Positions 7,963 through 15,219 are shown, counted from the first letter of the stretch. The stretch is DNA of 17,437 bases from Candidatus Omnitrophota bacterium (GCA_022703295.1 JAKLDX010000008.1:1-17437), one strand, 5' to 3'. Made by a program: numbers and translations. The notes: a model not told the origin generated them from the sequence alone.

Positions 7963-9374
7963 CCCTATCGGGAGCCTTTTCCGCCATGTCGTACGTGCTT
8001 TTTCTGGTGTTCTTCGTATATTTCATAGCGCTTACGCTGTTCTACATACTCCTCGCCGTCATAGGGCTTGTCGAGGGTATGCGCAGGTCCCGCCAGAGCG
8101 AAGAGGAAAATTACCCGCTGATATTTCTTTCCACAGTCACCATACCCGTGAGCATAGTCATACCTGCCCACAATGAAGAGGATTGGATAGAGGACTGCCT
8201 ATCCTCGGTGCTTGCCCTGAATTATCCGAAGTTCGAGGTGATCATTGTTGATGACGAATCCACGGACAAGACATTCGAGATAATAAATAAACTGGTCGGG
8301 ATGCGGCCTATAGACATGCCGTATATCAAGCACTACAGGGACGGTAAGGTTCGGAGCATATACAAGGGCATAAAACACCCGAACGTAACCGTCATAAGAA
8401 AATTCGCAGGCGTCAAGAAGGCCGGAGCCGTAAACGCGGGACTGAATCTGGCGTCGTATGACTACGTCTGCTCAATGGATGCCGATACGGTCCTGGAGCC
8501 CGACGCATTGATAAAAATAATGGCCCAGGTCGAGAAGGACCCCGACAGGATAATAGGCATAGGCAGCTATTTCAGCCTGGTGAACGGCCTTAAAGTGAAA
8601 AAAGGCAGGGTGGTGGAGAAGAGTTTTTCCTATAATCCGATCGTGGCTTACCAGAATATGGAATATATACGCTCCTTTATAGGTAACAGGATAGCCTGGA
8701 GCAAATACAACGCCATGCCTATAGTTGCCGGCGGGTTCTCGATATGGCGCAAGGACGTCCTGTACGAGCTCGGAGGATTTTCCGCAGAATTTACCTGCGA
8801 GGATATAGAATTCACTTTCCGGGCTCATGACTATATCGCAAAGAACAAAGAGAAGGGCTACAGGATATTGATGCTGCCGTATCATGTCGGATGGACGGAA
8901 GGGCCCAGCGATGTGGTATCTCTCATTTCGCAGCGGGAGCGCTGGCAGAGGGTCACCGACGAGACTATATGGCATTATAAATATATGTTCTGCAATCCCA
9001 GGTTCGGCGGATTTGCCTTTCTCGCGCTGCCGTATTTTGTTATTTATGAGGTCCTGGGGGTGTTCTTTGAAGTCACGAGCATCATCCTCGTTGCGGCCGG
9101 ATGGATCGCCGGGATCCTGGATGTCAAAACATTCCTTGCCTTTGTCGCTCTTATGGTGATAACCCAGTCCTTCGTATCATTATTATCCATATTCTCTTTT
9201 ACCAGGACCCACAGGCTATTCTCCGTTTCTTACACATGCTATATGATATTCCTCTCATTCCTTGAATCCTTCTCCTACAGGTGGATAAACGCCGCAGCGA
9301 AGATATTGGGGACATTCCGGTTCATGAAAGGCGTAAAGACCCACGATAAGTATAAACGCGAAAAAAGAAGCTGA
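7959..9374 (+). CDS. Processive-type family 2 glycosyltransferase, membrane protein
   Basis: The predicted protein has 471 residues. An N-terminal hydrophobic segment (about 10-40) precedes a GT-A domain with SIVIPAHNEEDW at 65-76, VDDES at 97-101 and the metal-binding DAD at 174-176. The acceptor/base motif CEDIEF is at 280-285 and QRERW at 325-329. Three or more hydrophobic helices follow (about 349-382, 391-414 and 421-437). The D, DxD, ED and QxxRW set is that of cellulose, hyaluronan and poly-N-acetylglucosamine synthases (BcsA, HasA, PgaC), which couple polymerisation to transport. The sugar cannot be read from sequence. No PilZ domain is present. It is the last gene of the receiver, barrel, HEAT, GT2 operon. 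Confidence 0.92.
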   Translation: MTLSGAFSAMSYVLFLVFFVYFIALTLFYILLAVIGLVEGMRRSRQSEEENYPLIFLSTVTIPVSIVIPAHNEEDWIEDCLSSVLALNYPKFEVIIVDDESTDKTFEIINKLVGMRPIDMPYIKHYRDGKVRSIYKGIKHPNVTVIRKFAGVKKAGAVNAGLNLASYDYVCSMDADTVLEPDALIKIMAQVEKDPDRIIGIGSYFSLVNGLKVKKGRVVEKSFSYNPIVAYQNMEYIRSFIGNRIAWSKYNAMPIVAGGFSIWRKDVLYELGGFSAEFTCEDIEFTFRAHDYIAKNKEKGYRILMLPYHVGWTEGPSDVVSLISQRERWQRVTDETIWHYKYMFCNPRFGGFAFLALPYFVIYEVLGVFFEVTSIILVAAGWIAGILDVKTFLAFVALMVITQSFVSLLSIFSFTRTHRLFSVSYTCYMIFLSFLESFSYRWINAAAKILGTFRFMKGVKTHDKYKREKRS

Positions 9375-9384
9375 TAACGGAACT

Positions 9385-9429
9385 TTTTACATTACCTGCC
9401 CTGTCTAATATGTAAAAGGAGGTAATGTA
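9385..9429 (+). promoter_or_regulatory. Two mutually exclusive hairpins over the next gene's ribosome site
   Basis: Helix A is a perfect 8-bp pair of TTTTACAT (9385-9392) with ATGTAAAA (9410-9417); it leaves most of the ribosome site free. Helix B is a 10-bp pair of TACATTACCT (9388-9397) with AGGTAATGTA (9420-9429); it buries the end of AAGGAGG (9416-9422) and the first base of the ATG. Both use ACAT at 9389-9392, so only one can form at a time. This is the arrangement of a translational switch, but it could instead be a protein-binding palindrome. Confidence 0.55.
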
Positions 9430-9992
9430 TGATGAAACGGATATTTAAGCCCCGTATGTTTATCGCGCTGTGCCTGGCGCTTGCGTTAGTTTCGTCGGAA
9501 GCATACGCGATTGTCCCGGACAGGGGCCGGGGAGGCCCGGGGCATGACGGCAGGCATTACTATAACAGGGAAGGCAGATGGTACAGGCATGGGTGGCTGT
9601 GGTTCGATACGGCCGTCGCCGCTCTTTTTGTCGGAGCTATCGTCGATAACCTGCCGCCGAGATGCACAACCGTGGTGCATCAGGGTACGCCGTATTACTA
9701 TGCGGATGGGTATTATTACAGGCCGTATAACCGCGGCGGTTACGTAGTTGTTGCGCCGCCTGTTGTGGCGCAGCCTGTTATAGTGCAGCAGCAGGTCCAG
9801 GCTGTACAGGTGCCCGTGCAAACTAACATACAGACATCCGATGTTGTGACAATAAACATCCCGAATTCCAGGGGCGGTTATACGGCGGTCACGCTGAAAA
9901 GAGCGGGCAGCGGGTATGTCGGGCCGCAGGGCGAATATTATTCGGATAACCCCACGGTGGCACAGTTGAGGACCTTATATGGCGGCAGGTGA
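9429..9992 (+). CDS. Exported DUF6515-like protein of unknown function
   Basis: The predicted product has 187 residues from the ATG at 9429 (a second ATG at 9432 is also possible). The ribosome site AAGGAGG (9416-9422) is excellent. Residues 1-27 form a signal peptide ending near SEAYA. The mature part opens Gly/Arg/Tyr-rich (RGRGGPGHDGRHYYNREG). It then has a short hydrophobic stretch (FDTAVAALFVGAIVD) and the family-like segment TPYYYADGYYYRP. A Val/Gln/Pro-rich linker (about 104-135) follows, and a C-terminal module begins at VTINIPNSRGGYTAVTLK. This pattern is what I recall for DUF6515. I infer a periplasmic or envelope location but no biochemical role. Confidence 0.8.
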   Translation: MMKRIFKPRMFIALCLALALVSSEAYAIVPDRGRGGPGHDGRHYYNREGRWYRHGWLWFDTAVAALFVGAIVDNLPPRCTTVVHQGTPYYYADGYYYRPYNRGGYVVVAPPVVAQPVIVQQQVQAVQVPVQTNIQTSDVVTINIPNSRGGYTAVTLKRAGSGYVGPQGEYYSDNPTVAQLRTLYGGR

Positions 9993-10035
9993 GCGCACCT
10001 CGCCGAAAATGGAATTAAAAAAAGGAGGCAGCAAT

Positions 10036-10476
10036 ATGAAGTTATTTAAAGGATTGGCGTTGGTTGTAGCTATACTGGTAGTGGTCTTTTCCATGGCCGG
10101 CATTTCGTTCACGGCGGAAAAGATGGCGCACAAAGATTTCACCGACATGTGCCAGGCAAAGATAAAGGCGCTTAAGGATTCCGCGGCGGTATTACAGAAG
10201 ACTAACCCCGACCTCGCTAATGGATTGTCCGATCTGGCGGCCGAGAAAGAAAAGAAGCTTGCCGAAATGTCTGATATGCAGGCGAAGAACGAGGCCAGAA
10301 AGAAGCTTCTCAGGGACTCTGCGGCCGCTTTGCAGAAGACGAACCCGGATCTCGCGGAAAAATTATGGGGAATGAGCGATCGCGGACATATGGGTAAGAT
10401 GGGCCCCGGCGGAGAACAATGCCCGAAAGGTACGAAGATGCATTCGGGAGAATATAGGGGAGCTCCGGAAGAATAA
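10036..10476 (+). CDS. Small exported helical protein with an internal duplication
   Basis: The predicted product has 146 residues. I chose the ATG at 10036 because AAAGGAGG (10021-10028) lies 7 nt upstream and residues 1-27 form a clean signal peptide (ending near SFTA). An in-frame ATG at 9979 would bury that signal peptide inside a charged extension. The mature protein is helical and charged. It has a 20-residue repeat at 45-64 and 91-110 sharing DSAA-LQKTNPDLA, a 46-residue period. The tail (113-146) is rich in Gly, Met and His with one Cys (GHMGKMGPGGEQCPKGTKMH), which could bind metal. I do not recognise the family. A strong terminator follows, so this ends the transcript that began upstream. 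Confidence 0.8.
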   Translation: MKLFKGLALVVAILVVVFSMAGISFTAEKMAHKDFTDMCQAKIKALKDSAAVLQKTNPDLANGLSDLAAEKEKKLAEMSDMQAKNEARKKLLRDSAAALQKTNPDLAEKLWGMSDRGHMGKMGPGGEQCPKGTKMHSGEYRGAPEE

Positions 10477-10517
10477 GCCTCTCTGAAGATAGCCTCGCCG
10501 GCTTTTGTCGGTGGCAG

Positions 10518-10553
10518 CAGGGCCGAACTTGGTAAGTCCGGCCCTGTTTTTTT
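10518..10553 (+). terminator. Strong intrinsic terminator
   Basis: CAGGGCCG (10518-10525) pairs perfectly with CGGCCCTG (10539-10546), with an inner ACTT/AAGT helix and a GGT loop, followed by seven Ts (10547-10553). It lies 41 nt after the duplicated small exported protein. Confidence 0.93.
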
Positions 10554-10580
10554 GCGGGCGCGCCCGATCGATTTCTTATG

Positions 10581-10609
10581 TTGTAGCTTTTTGCTGTCAG
10601 AGATATAAT
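10581..10609 (+). promoter_or_regulatory. Sigma70-type promoter of the TPR gene
   Basis: TTGTAG (10581-10586), a 17-bp spacer and perfect TATAAT (10604-10609). The predicted start is near 10616, about 19 nt ahead of the TPR gene start and just ahead of its AAGGAG site (10622-10627). Confidence 0.75.
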
Positions 10610-10634
10610 ATTAGGCGGATTAAGGAGATCTGAT

Positions 10635-11507
10635 ATGGCTAAAAGAATATGGATTGCGGGGGCTTTAATCGTACTGACATCGGCCGCTTTCGTTTTAAAC
10701 AGCTATGCCCAGGCTGCCGAAGAAGCGATGAAAAACGGGACAGCCCTGATCCGCCAGAATAAGTTTGATGATGCGATAGTGCAGTTCAACAAGGTCATCG
10801 CAGCCGACCCCAAGTCCGCCGTCGCCTATTACAACCTGGGGGTTGCTTATGATAGAAAGAGCGACCTGACCCAGGCGATCCTTCATTTTACCAAAGCGAT
10901 AGAGATAGACCAGGCTTTTATGGACGCTTACCATAACCGCGCCGGTGCCTATTATAAAAAAGGCGCTTTTGACAAGGCCATCGCTGACTATAATAAAGCC
11001 ATAGAGATCGGGCCCGATTCTGCTGACTGCCATTACGGCCTGGGGCTTGTGTATTCAAAAAAGAATGATCTTGATAAAGCCATATCCGAATATACCAAGG
11101 CGATCAAATTAAGGCCCGGTTTCGCGCTTGCCTATAGCGGCCGGGCGGTCATATATGTCACAAAGAAGAACTATCTGGCGGCTCTGTCGGACGTGAATAA
11201 GGCGCAGGCGTTAGGGTCCAGGTCGCGGCCGCCGAAGAGGGCGACGGCGCCGGGCGTGGCAGGCGAAGCCGAAAAAAACATTGTGAGCGCGCCCGATAAC
11301 GGATTCTCGCAAGCCATGCAGGCCCATGTGCTTATTTTAAAAGTGGTGGCCGTCCTTTTTCTGTTTATCTCATTCATGCATTTATTGCGGCTTATATTCA
11401 GGGTCAGGGTTACGGTGGGAAAATTTACAATTCCCGTATGGGTCAGCTTAATGGGATTTCTGATCCCGCTGGCTCTTTCGTTGTGGATATTCGCATTGTT
11501 CCGCTGA
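10635..11507 (+). CDS. TPR-repeat membrane protein
   Basis: The predicted product has 290 residues and a clear AAGGAG ribosome site. The N-terminus is a signal peptide or uncleaved anchor (1-25, ending SYAQA). Five tetratricopeptide repeats run from about 30 to 195, with typical W/Y-Y-N-LG-AY and A-EIDP spacing (AYYNLGVAYDRKSDLTQAILHFTKA). A basic, Ala/Pro-rich linker (196-222) leads to two hydrophobic helices at about 231-255 and 266-288. The TPR part should face the periplasm if the signal peptide works. TPR domains bind other proteins; no partner can be named. It begins its own transcription unit, and the 45-residue microprotein gene follows 34 nt after its stop. Confidence 0.87.
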   Translation: MAKRIWIAGALIVLTSAAFVLNSYAQAAEEAMKNGTALIRQNKFDDAIVQFNKVIAADPKSAVAYYNLGVAYDRKSDLTQAILHFTKAIEIDQAFMDAYHNRAGAYYKKGAFDKAIADYNKAIEIGPDSADCHYGLGLVYSKKNDLDKAISEYTKAIKLRPGFALAYSGRAVIYVTKKNYLAALSDVNKAQALGSRSRPPKRATAPGVAGEAEKNIVSAPDNGFSQAMQAHVLILKVVAVLFLFISFMHLLRLIFRVRVTVGKFTIPVWVSLMGFLIPLALSLWIFALFR

Positions 11508-11541
11508 CCGTATTGCAGCACAACAAAAAAAGGAGGCAGTT

Positions 11542-11679
11542 ATGATGTTGACATTGACCTGGGGCGGATGCGTGAAAATAGCGTTGCTGATATTATTTTT
11601 CCACGCGACGAAAAATATGATCAAGAAGCTGCAGGAAAAATATTGTCCTTTGTGCAAGACTGACAGCTGCAGCAGGTAG
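11542..11679 (+). CDS. 45-residue Cys-rich membrane microprotein
   Basis: Coding is supported by an excellent ribosome site, AAAAAAAGGAGG ending 5 nt before the ATG, and by its place right after the TPR gene. The predicted product has a Trp-Gly-Gly-Cys start, one hydrophobic stretch (about 11-21, VKIALLILFFH) and a basic helix (NMIKKLQEKY). A Cys cluster YCPLCKTDSC ends the protein: a CxxC pair plus a third Cys, with a fourth Cys at residue 10. This could be a small zinc or redox site at the membrane. I do not recognise the family. Confidence 0.65.
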   Translation: MMLTLTWGGCVKIALLILFFHATKNMIKKLQEKYCPLCKTDSCSR

Positions 11680-11691
11680 GTATTCACATGG

Positions 11692-11714
11692 GGCGTGTCA
11701 AAACCTGACACGCC
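11692..11714 (+). promoter_or_regulatory. Perfect 9-bp hairpin just before the nitroreductase start
   Basis: GGCGTGTCA (11692-11700) and TGACACGCC (11706-11714) are separated by 5 nt. No T-run follows, so it is a poor terminator. It ends 7 nt before the ATG and flanks the only possible ribosome site, AGGA (11717-11720). It may be an operator or an RNA hairpin that controls initiation. Confidence 0.5.
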
Positions 11715-11721
11715 ATAGGAT

Positions 11722-12546
11722 ATGATAAAATTCGAAGTCGACAAAAAGACCTGTAAGGGCGACGGCAGGTGCGTGGAGATCTGTCCGATAAAGATCCTGA
11801 GGATGAACGAAAAGGACCGTGTGCCGGAGTTCATACCCGGCGGCGAAGAGATCTGCATTAACTGCGGCCACTGTTTTGCGTTCTGCCCGCCCGGCTCCAT
11901 CAAGCTCTCGACGATGGATCCCGCGGGCTCCTCGCGGCTTGATCATTCCGGATTGCCGGATGCCGCGCAGGTCGAACTATTCCTGAAGGGCAGGCGCTCT
12001 ATCCGGCTGTATAAGGACGAGGAAGTAAAAAGAGAATCGGTAGAGAAACTTCTGGATATTGCCCGATATGCCCCGTCCGGGATCAACCGTCAGCCGGTCA
12101 ACTGGGCCGTTCTCATGGGCAAGGCTAAGGTCCGCGAGCTAGTGGGCCTCATATCGCAGTGGATGGAAGAGCTACTTGCGGCAAAGTCCCCGCTGGCGGA
12201 ATCGCTCAGTTTCGACCGCCTGGTAGAGCCGTGGAAGAAGGGTGAAGACAGGATCTGCCGCGGCGCGGGCTGCATCATCGTCGCGTACGGAGTTAAAGAC
12301 GACCCGATGGTTCCGCAATCGTGCACGATAGCGGCCGAATACCTCGAGCTTGCCGCGTTCGGCCTGGGCCTCGGCGCATGCTGGGCAGGGTACGTGACAA
12401 TGGCCGTCAATATGTCGCAAGACGTGAGAAAATTTGTCGGCCTGTCGCCGCGCGCGATGGCCGGTGCCGCCATGATGGTCGGGTATCCGAAATACCGCTA
12501 TTCAAGAATTCCTTCAAGAAACCCCGCCAGGGTTATCTGGAAGTAA
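11722..12546 (+). CDS. Ferredoxin-nitroreductase fusion protein
   Basis: The predicted product has 274 residues. Residues 1-60 are a two-cluster ferredoxin domain. One cluster set is C45-x2-C48-x2-C51-x3-C55-P. The other is C11-x5-C17-x3-C21-P with Asp14 where the second Cys is normally found. Residues 85-274 are a nitroreductase-type flavin domain (RRSIRLYKDEEV, then RYAPSGINRQPVNWAVL for FMN binding, and AAFGLGLGACWAGY). Such fusions reduce an unknown nitro, quinone or flavin-type substrate with electrons delivered through the ferredoxin part, in the cytoplasm. The AGGA site lies only 1 nt from the ATG, which is unusually close, and a perfect hairpin sits just upstream. The 9-codon reading frame and the ABC-F gene follow closely. 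Confidence 0.9.
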   Translation: MIKFEVDKKTCKGDGRCVEICPIKILRMNEKDRVPEFIPGGEEICINCGHCFAFCPPGSIKLSTMDPAGSSRLDHSGLPDAAQVELFLKGRRSIRLYKDEEVKRESVEKLLDIARYAPSGINRQPVNWAVLMGKAKVRELVGLISQWMEELLAAKSPLAESLSFDRLVEPWKKGEDRICRGAGCIIVAYGVKDDPMVPQSCTIAAEYLELAAFGLGLGACWAGYVTMAVNMSQDVRKFVGLSPRAMAGAAMMVGYPKYRYSRIPSRNPARVIWK

Positions 12547-12548
12547 AA

Positions 12549-12578
12549 ATGAAACCACATCTCCGGGATCTCATATGA
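12549..12578 (+). CDS. Possible 9-codon leader minicistron before the ABC-F gene
   Basis: ATG at 12549 encodes MKPHLRDLI and stops with TGA at 12576-12578, overlapping the ABC-F start in ATGA. GGAAG (12537-12541) lies 7 nt ahead of it, whereas the ABC-F ATG has no good site of its own. It may only deliver ribosomes to the ABC-F start, or act as a regulatory leader. Too short to be certain that it is translated. Confidence 0.35.
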   Translation: MKPHLRDLI

Positions 12579-14479
12579 TATCTGTAAAAAATATATCCAA
12601 ACGTTACGGTACACGGGTGCTATTTGAGGACGTGAGTTTCGACGTCCTTGCCGGCGAAAAGGTCGGTCTCGTTGGCCGGAACGGCCACGGCAAGACCACT
12701 TTATTCAGGCTCATAACCGGGGAAGAAGAACCCGAAAAAGGCAAGGTCTTCAAGCCCAACAATTACGTCATAGGTTATCTCGGGCAACACCTGACCTTTA
12801 CCAAGCCTACCGTGCTGGAAGAGGGCTGCAGGGGACTGCCTCCCGAAGAACTTGGCGCGGAATGGAAGGTCGAGAAGATACTCTCGGGGCTTGGGTTTAC
12901 CGAAGCTGATTTCAGCCGCAACCCTTCGGAATTCTCCGGCGGGTTCCAGATGCGTATCGCCCTGGCAAAGGTGCTCGTCTCCGAGCCGAATATGCTTCTT
13001 CTGGACGAGCCCACCAATTTCCTGGATATAGTCTCCATACGATGGCTCGAGAAGTTCCTGCGCTCCTGGAAGGGCGAGCTCATTGTGATAAGCCATGACA
13101 GAGACCTTGTTGACAGTGTCACGACGCATATAGTGGGCATACACCGCGGCCGGGTGAGGAAGATGAAGGGCTCCACCGGAAAATATTATACTCAGCTCCA
13201 GAAGGATGAAGAAATTCACGAAAAAAGGCGCCTGGAGGACGAGAAGAAGCGCGAACACATGATGAAGTATATAAATACGTTCCGCGCGAAGGCAAGCCAC
13301 GCCAAGGCGGTCCAGTCAAATATCAAGAAACTCGAGAAGATGGATAAACTGGACAAGCTCGAGGAGATCCGCACGCTCTCGTTTTCTTTTAATTATGAAC
13401 CTTTCCGTACCGCCCAGATGATGGACGTGAATGACCTCACGTTCTCGTACGAAGGTAAAGCGCCGTATCTGATAAAGGGGCTGAACTTCACCGTCGACAG
13501 GCATGACAAGATCTGCATAGTGGGAAAAAACGGCAAGGGCAAGACCACATTATTGAAACTATTATCCGGGAGACTGACGCCGGTGAGCGGCAGCGTCAAG
13601 ACGCATACGGCAGCGCTCGCGGCTTATTACGAGCAGGCGAACACGGCCGACCTTAACGATGACCTAACCGTGGAAGAGGAAGTGTCCAGGGGCAGCGCGT
13701 TCATCGACAAGACGCGCGTGCGCGGGATATGCGGGGCCATGATGTTCTCGGGAGACGACGCCGAAAAGAAGGTTAAGGTCCTCTCCGGCGGCGAGCGCAG
13801 CCGCGTGCTTCTGGGCAAGCTTCTCGTTGCGCCTTCCAACATACTTTTCCTGGATGAGCCCACGCACCATCTCGATATCGAATCCTGCCAGGCCATGATG
13901 GACGCCGTAAGGGATTTCGAGGGCGCGGCGCTCGTGGTGGCGCACGACGAGCATTTCCTGAACGAAGTGGCGACGAAGCTAATCGTATTTAAAGATAACA
14001 GGGTGTTTTTATACCCGGGCAATTACCGCGAATTTCTGGATAGCATAGGCTGGGAAGAGGGCGAGGGTAGTGCTAAATCACCCGCCCCCGAAACCGCTGC
14101 CGAAGGATCAGCCGCGCCGGAGGTTGCAGCGCAAACCGTCAGGCCGGCCGCGCCGAGAACCGAGACAGTGCACGAGCCAAAAGGGCATAATAGCAAGATG
14201 TCGAGAAAGGCCCGCGCGGAATTCGTCGCGATGAGGTCGAAAACCCTGAAGCCGCTCGAAGAGAAGATAAAAGAGCTGGAGGGCGAGATAATATCTTCCG
14301 AAGCAAAAGTGAAAGAGACAAGCGAAGAGCTTGCGAGGCCGGGCATCGGGGCCATCCGGAGGAGCCAGCTTGCGAGGGAGCTGAAAGAGATGTTGGACAG
14401 GATAGATGCCTGTTATGCCGGGCTCGACGAGACTATGAAAGAGTACGACGCCGCAAAACTCAAGTTCAGTGAAAAATAA
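12575..14479 (+). CDS. ABC-F family ATPase (ribosome-associated, YheS/Uup-like)
   Basis: The predicted product has 634 residues and two ABC domains on one chain with no membrane segments. Domain 1 has Walker A GRNGHGKT at 34-41, an unusual signature SGGFQ at 121-125, Walker B LLLDEP at 141-146 and SHD at 173-175. Domain 2 has GKNGKGKT at 317-324, LSGGE at 403-407, LFLDEP at 424-429 and an AHD switch His. The interdomain linker (about 206-275) is charged and helical, as in the P-site tRNA interaction motif. An Ala/Pro/Glu-rich spacer (about 499-533) joins a C-terminal coiled coil. ABC-F proteins act on stalled or initiating ribosomes, and some protect against antibiotics; the exact subgroup is uncertain. 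The tail overlaps the pseudouridine synthase gene by 11 nt. Confidence 0.93.
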   Translation: MISVKNISKRYGTRVLFEDVSFDVLAGEKVGLVGRNGHGKTTLFRLITGEEEPEKGKVFKPNNYVIGYLGQHLTFTKPTVLEEGCRGLPPEELGAEWKVEKILSGLGFTEADFSRNPSEFSGGFQMRIALAKVLVSEPNMLLLDEPTNFLDIVSIRWLEKFLRSWKGELIVISHDRDLVDSVTTHIVGIHRGRVRKMKGSTGKYYTQLQKDEEIHEKRRLEDEKKREHMMKYINTFRAKASHAKAVQSNIKKLEKMDKLDKLEEIRTLSFSFNYEPFRTAQMMDVNDLTFSYEGKAPYLIKGLNFTVDRHDKICIVGKNGKGKTTLLKLLSGRLTPVSGSVKTHTAALAAYYEQANTADLNDDLTVEEEVSRGSAFIDKTRVRGICGAMMFSGDDAEKKVKVLSGGERSRVLLGKLLVAPSNILFLDEPTHHLDIESCQAMMDAVRDFEGAALVVAHDEHFLNEVATKLIVFKDNRVFLYPGNYREFLDSIGWEEGEGSAKSPAPETAAEGSAAPEVAAQTVRPAAPRTETVHEPKGHNSKMSRKARAEFVAMRSKTLKPLEEKIKELEGEIISSEAKVKETSEELARPGIGAIRRSQLARELKEMLDRIDACYAGLDETMKEYDAAKLKFSEK

Positions 14480-15197
14480 AAAAAGCCACAACATCATACG
14501 CACAATATCCAAATCAGGGCTTTGTTCACGCAAACAGGCCCTCGATCTCGTCATGGCGGGTTTGGTCAAGGTCAAGGGGAAGACTGTTCTCGATCCGGGT
14601 GTAGCGATAAGCGATCCCGGAAGCATCCTTGTTAACGGGAAGCCGCTTCCTAAAGTTAAAAAAAGATATATCTTGTTCCACAAGCCGCCGGGCTATGTGA
14701 CTACCCGCGATGACGAATTGGGAAGGCCCACGGTATATGAATTCCTTAAAGATGTCGATGATTGGGTATTCCCGGTGGGCAGGCTGGATCGTGATTCCGA
14801 AGGCCTGCTGATATTTACTAACGATACCGGGTTCGGTAACATCCTCACGGAGCCGCGCTATAGGATCGAACGCACATACGAAGTCCTCATAGACGGCCCT
14901 ATTTCACACGATGAGATCCTGCAGATGCTGAAAGGCGTCGATATAGGCCGCGGCGAAAAAGCACAGCCTGTCAGCGTTAAAATACTCGATAAGAAGGATG
15001 GCTCAAGCTGGGTCAGGGTAAGCCTGCGGGGCGGTAAAAATAGAGAGATCAGGCGGTTATTCGAACATTTCGGTAAGAATGTAAAGCGCCTTATCAGGAC
15101 AAACTTCGGGCCGTTTGGCCTTGGCCACGTAAAACCGGGGAGATGGATAGAATTAAAAAAGATCCCTCCGGAAATTTTGAAGCTGACCGGCCGCTAG
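14469..15197 (+). CDS. rRNA pseudouridine synthase, RsuA/RluB family
   Basis: The predicted product has 242 residues from a GTG at 14469, the only start that keeps the whole S4 domain; it overlaps the ABC-F stop by 11 nt, so translation is probably coupled. Residues 9-60 are an S4 RNA-binding domain (TISKSGLCSRKQALDLVMAG). The catalytic domain carries LFHKPPGYVTT at 69-79 and the family motif GRLDRDSEGLLIFTND at 104-119, in which Asp107 is the catalytic Asp. NREIRRLFEHFGKNVKRLIR near the C-terminus is also typical. It converts a uridine of 16S or 23S rRNA to pseudouridine; which site cannot be told, so I leave out a symbol (rluB or rsuA are the candidates). A basic N-terminus precedes S4. Confidence 0.93.
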   Translation: MKNKKSHNIIRTISKSGLCSRKQALDLVMAGLVKVKGKTVLDPGVAISDPGSILVNGKPLPKVKKRYILFHKPPGYVTTRDDELGRPTVYEFLKDVDDWVFPVGRLDRDSEGLLIFTNDTGFGNILTEPRYRIERTYEVLIDGPISHDEILQMLKGVDIGRGEKAQPVSVKILDKKDGSSWVRVSLRGGKNREIRRLFEHFGKNVKRLIRTNFGPFGLGHVKPGRWIELKKIPPEILKLTGR

Positions 15198-15219
15198 CCT
15201 TTTAAAATTTTCCGCACTA

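Noticed and set aside
9383..9411. Promoter before the DUF6515-like gene (CTTTTT and TAATAT)
   Set aside because: The -35 match is too weak; the same bases are better explained by the inverted repeats.
9979..10035. Upstream ATG for the small exported protein
   Set aside because: It would put 19 charged residues ahead of a clean signal peptide, overlaps the previous gene and has no good ribosome site; the ATG at 10036 has one.
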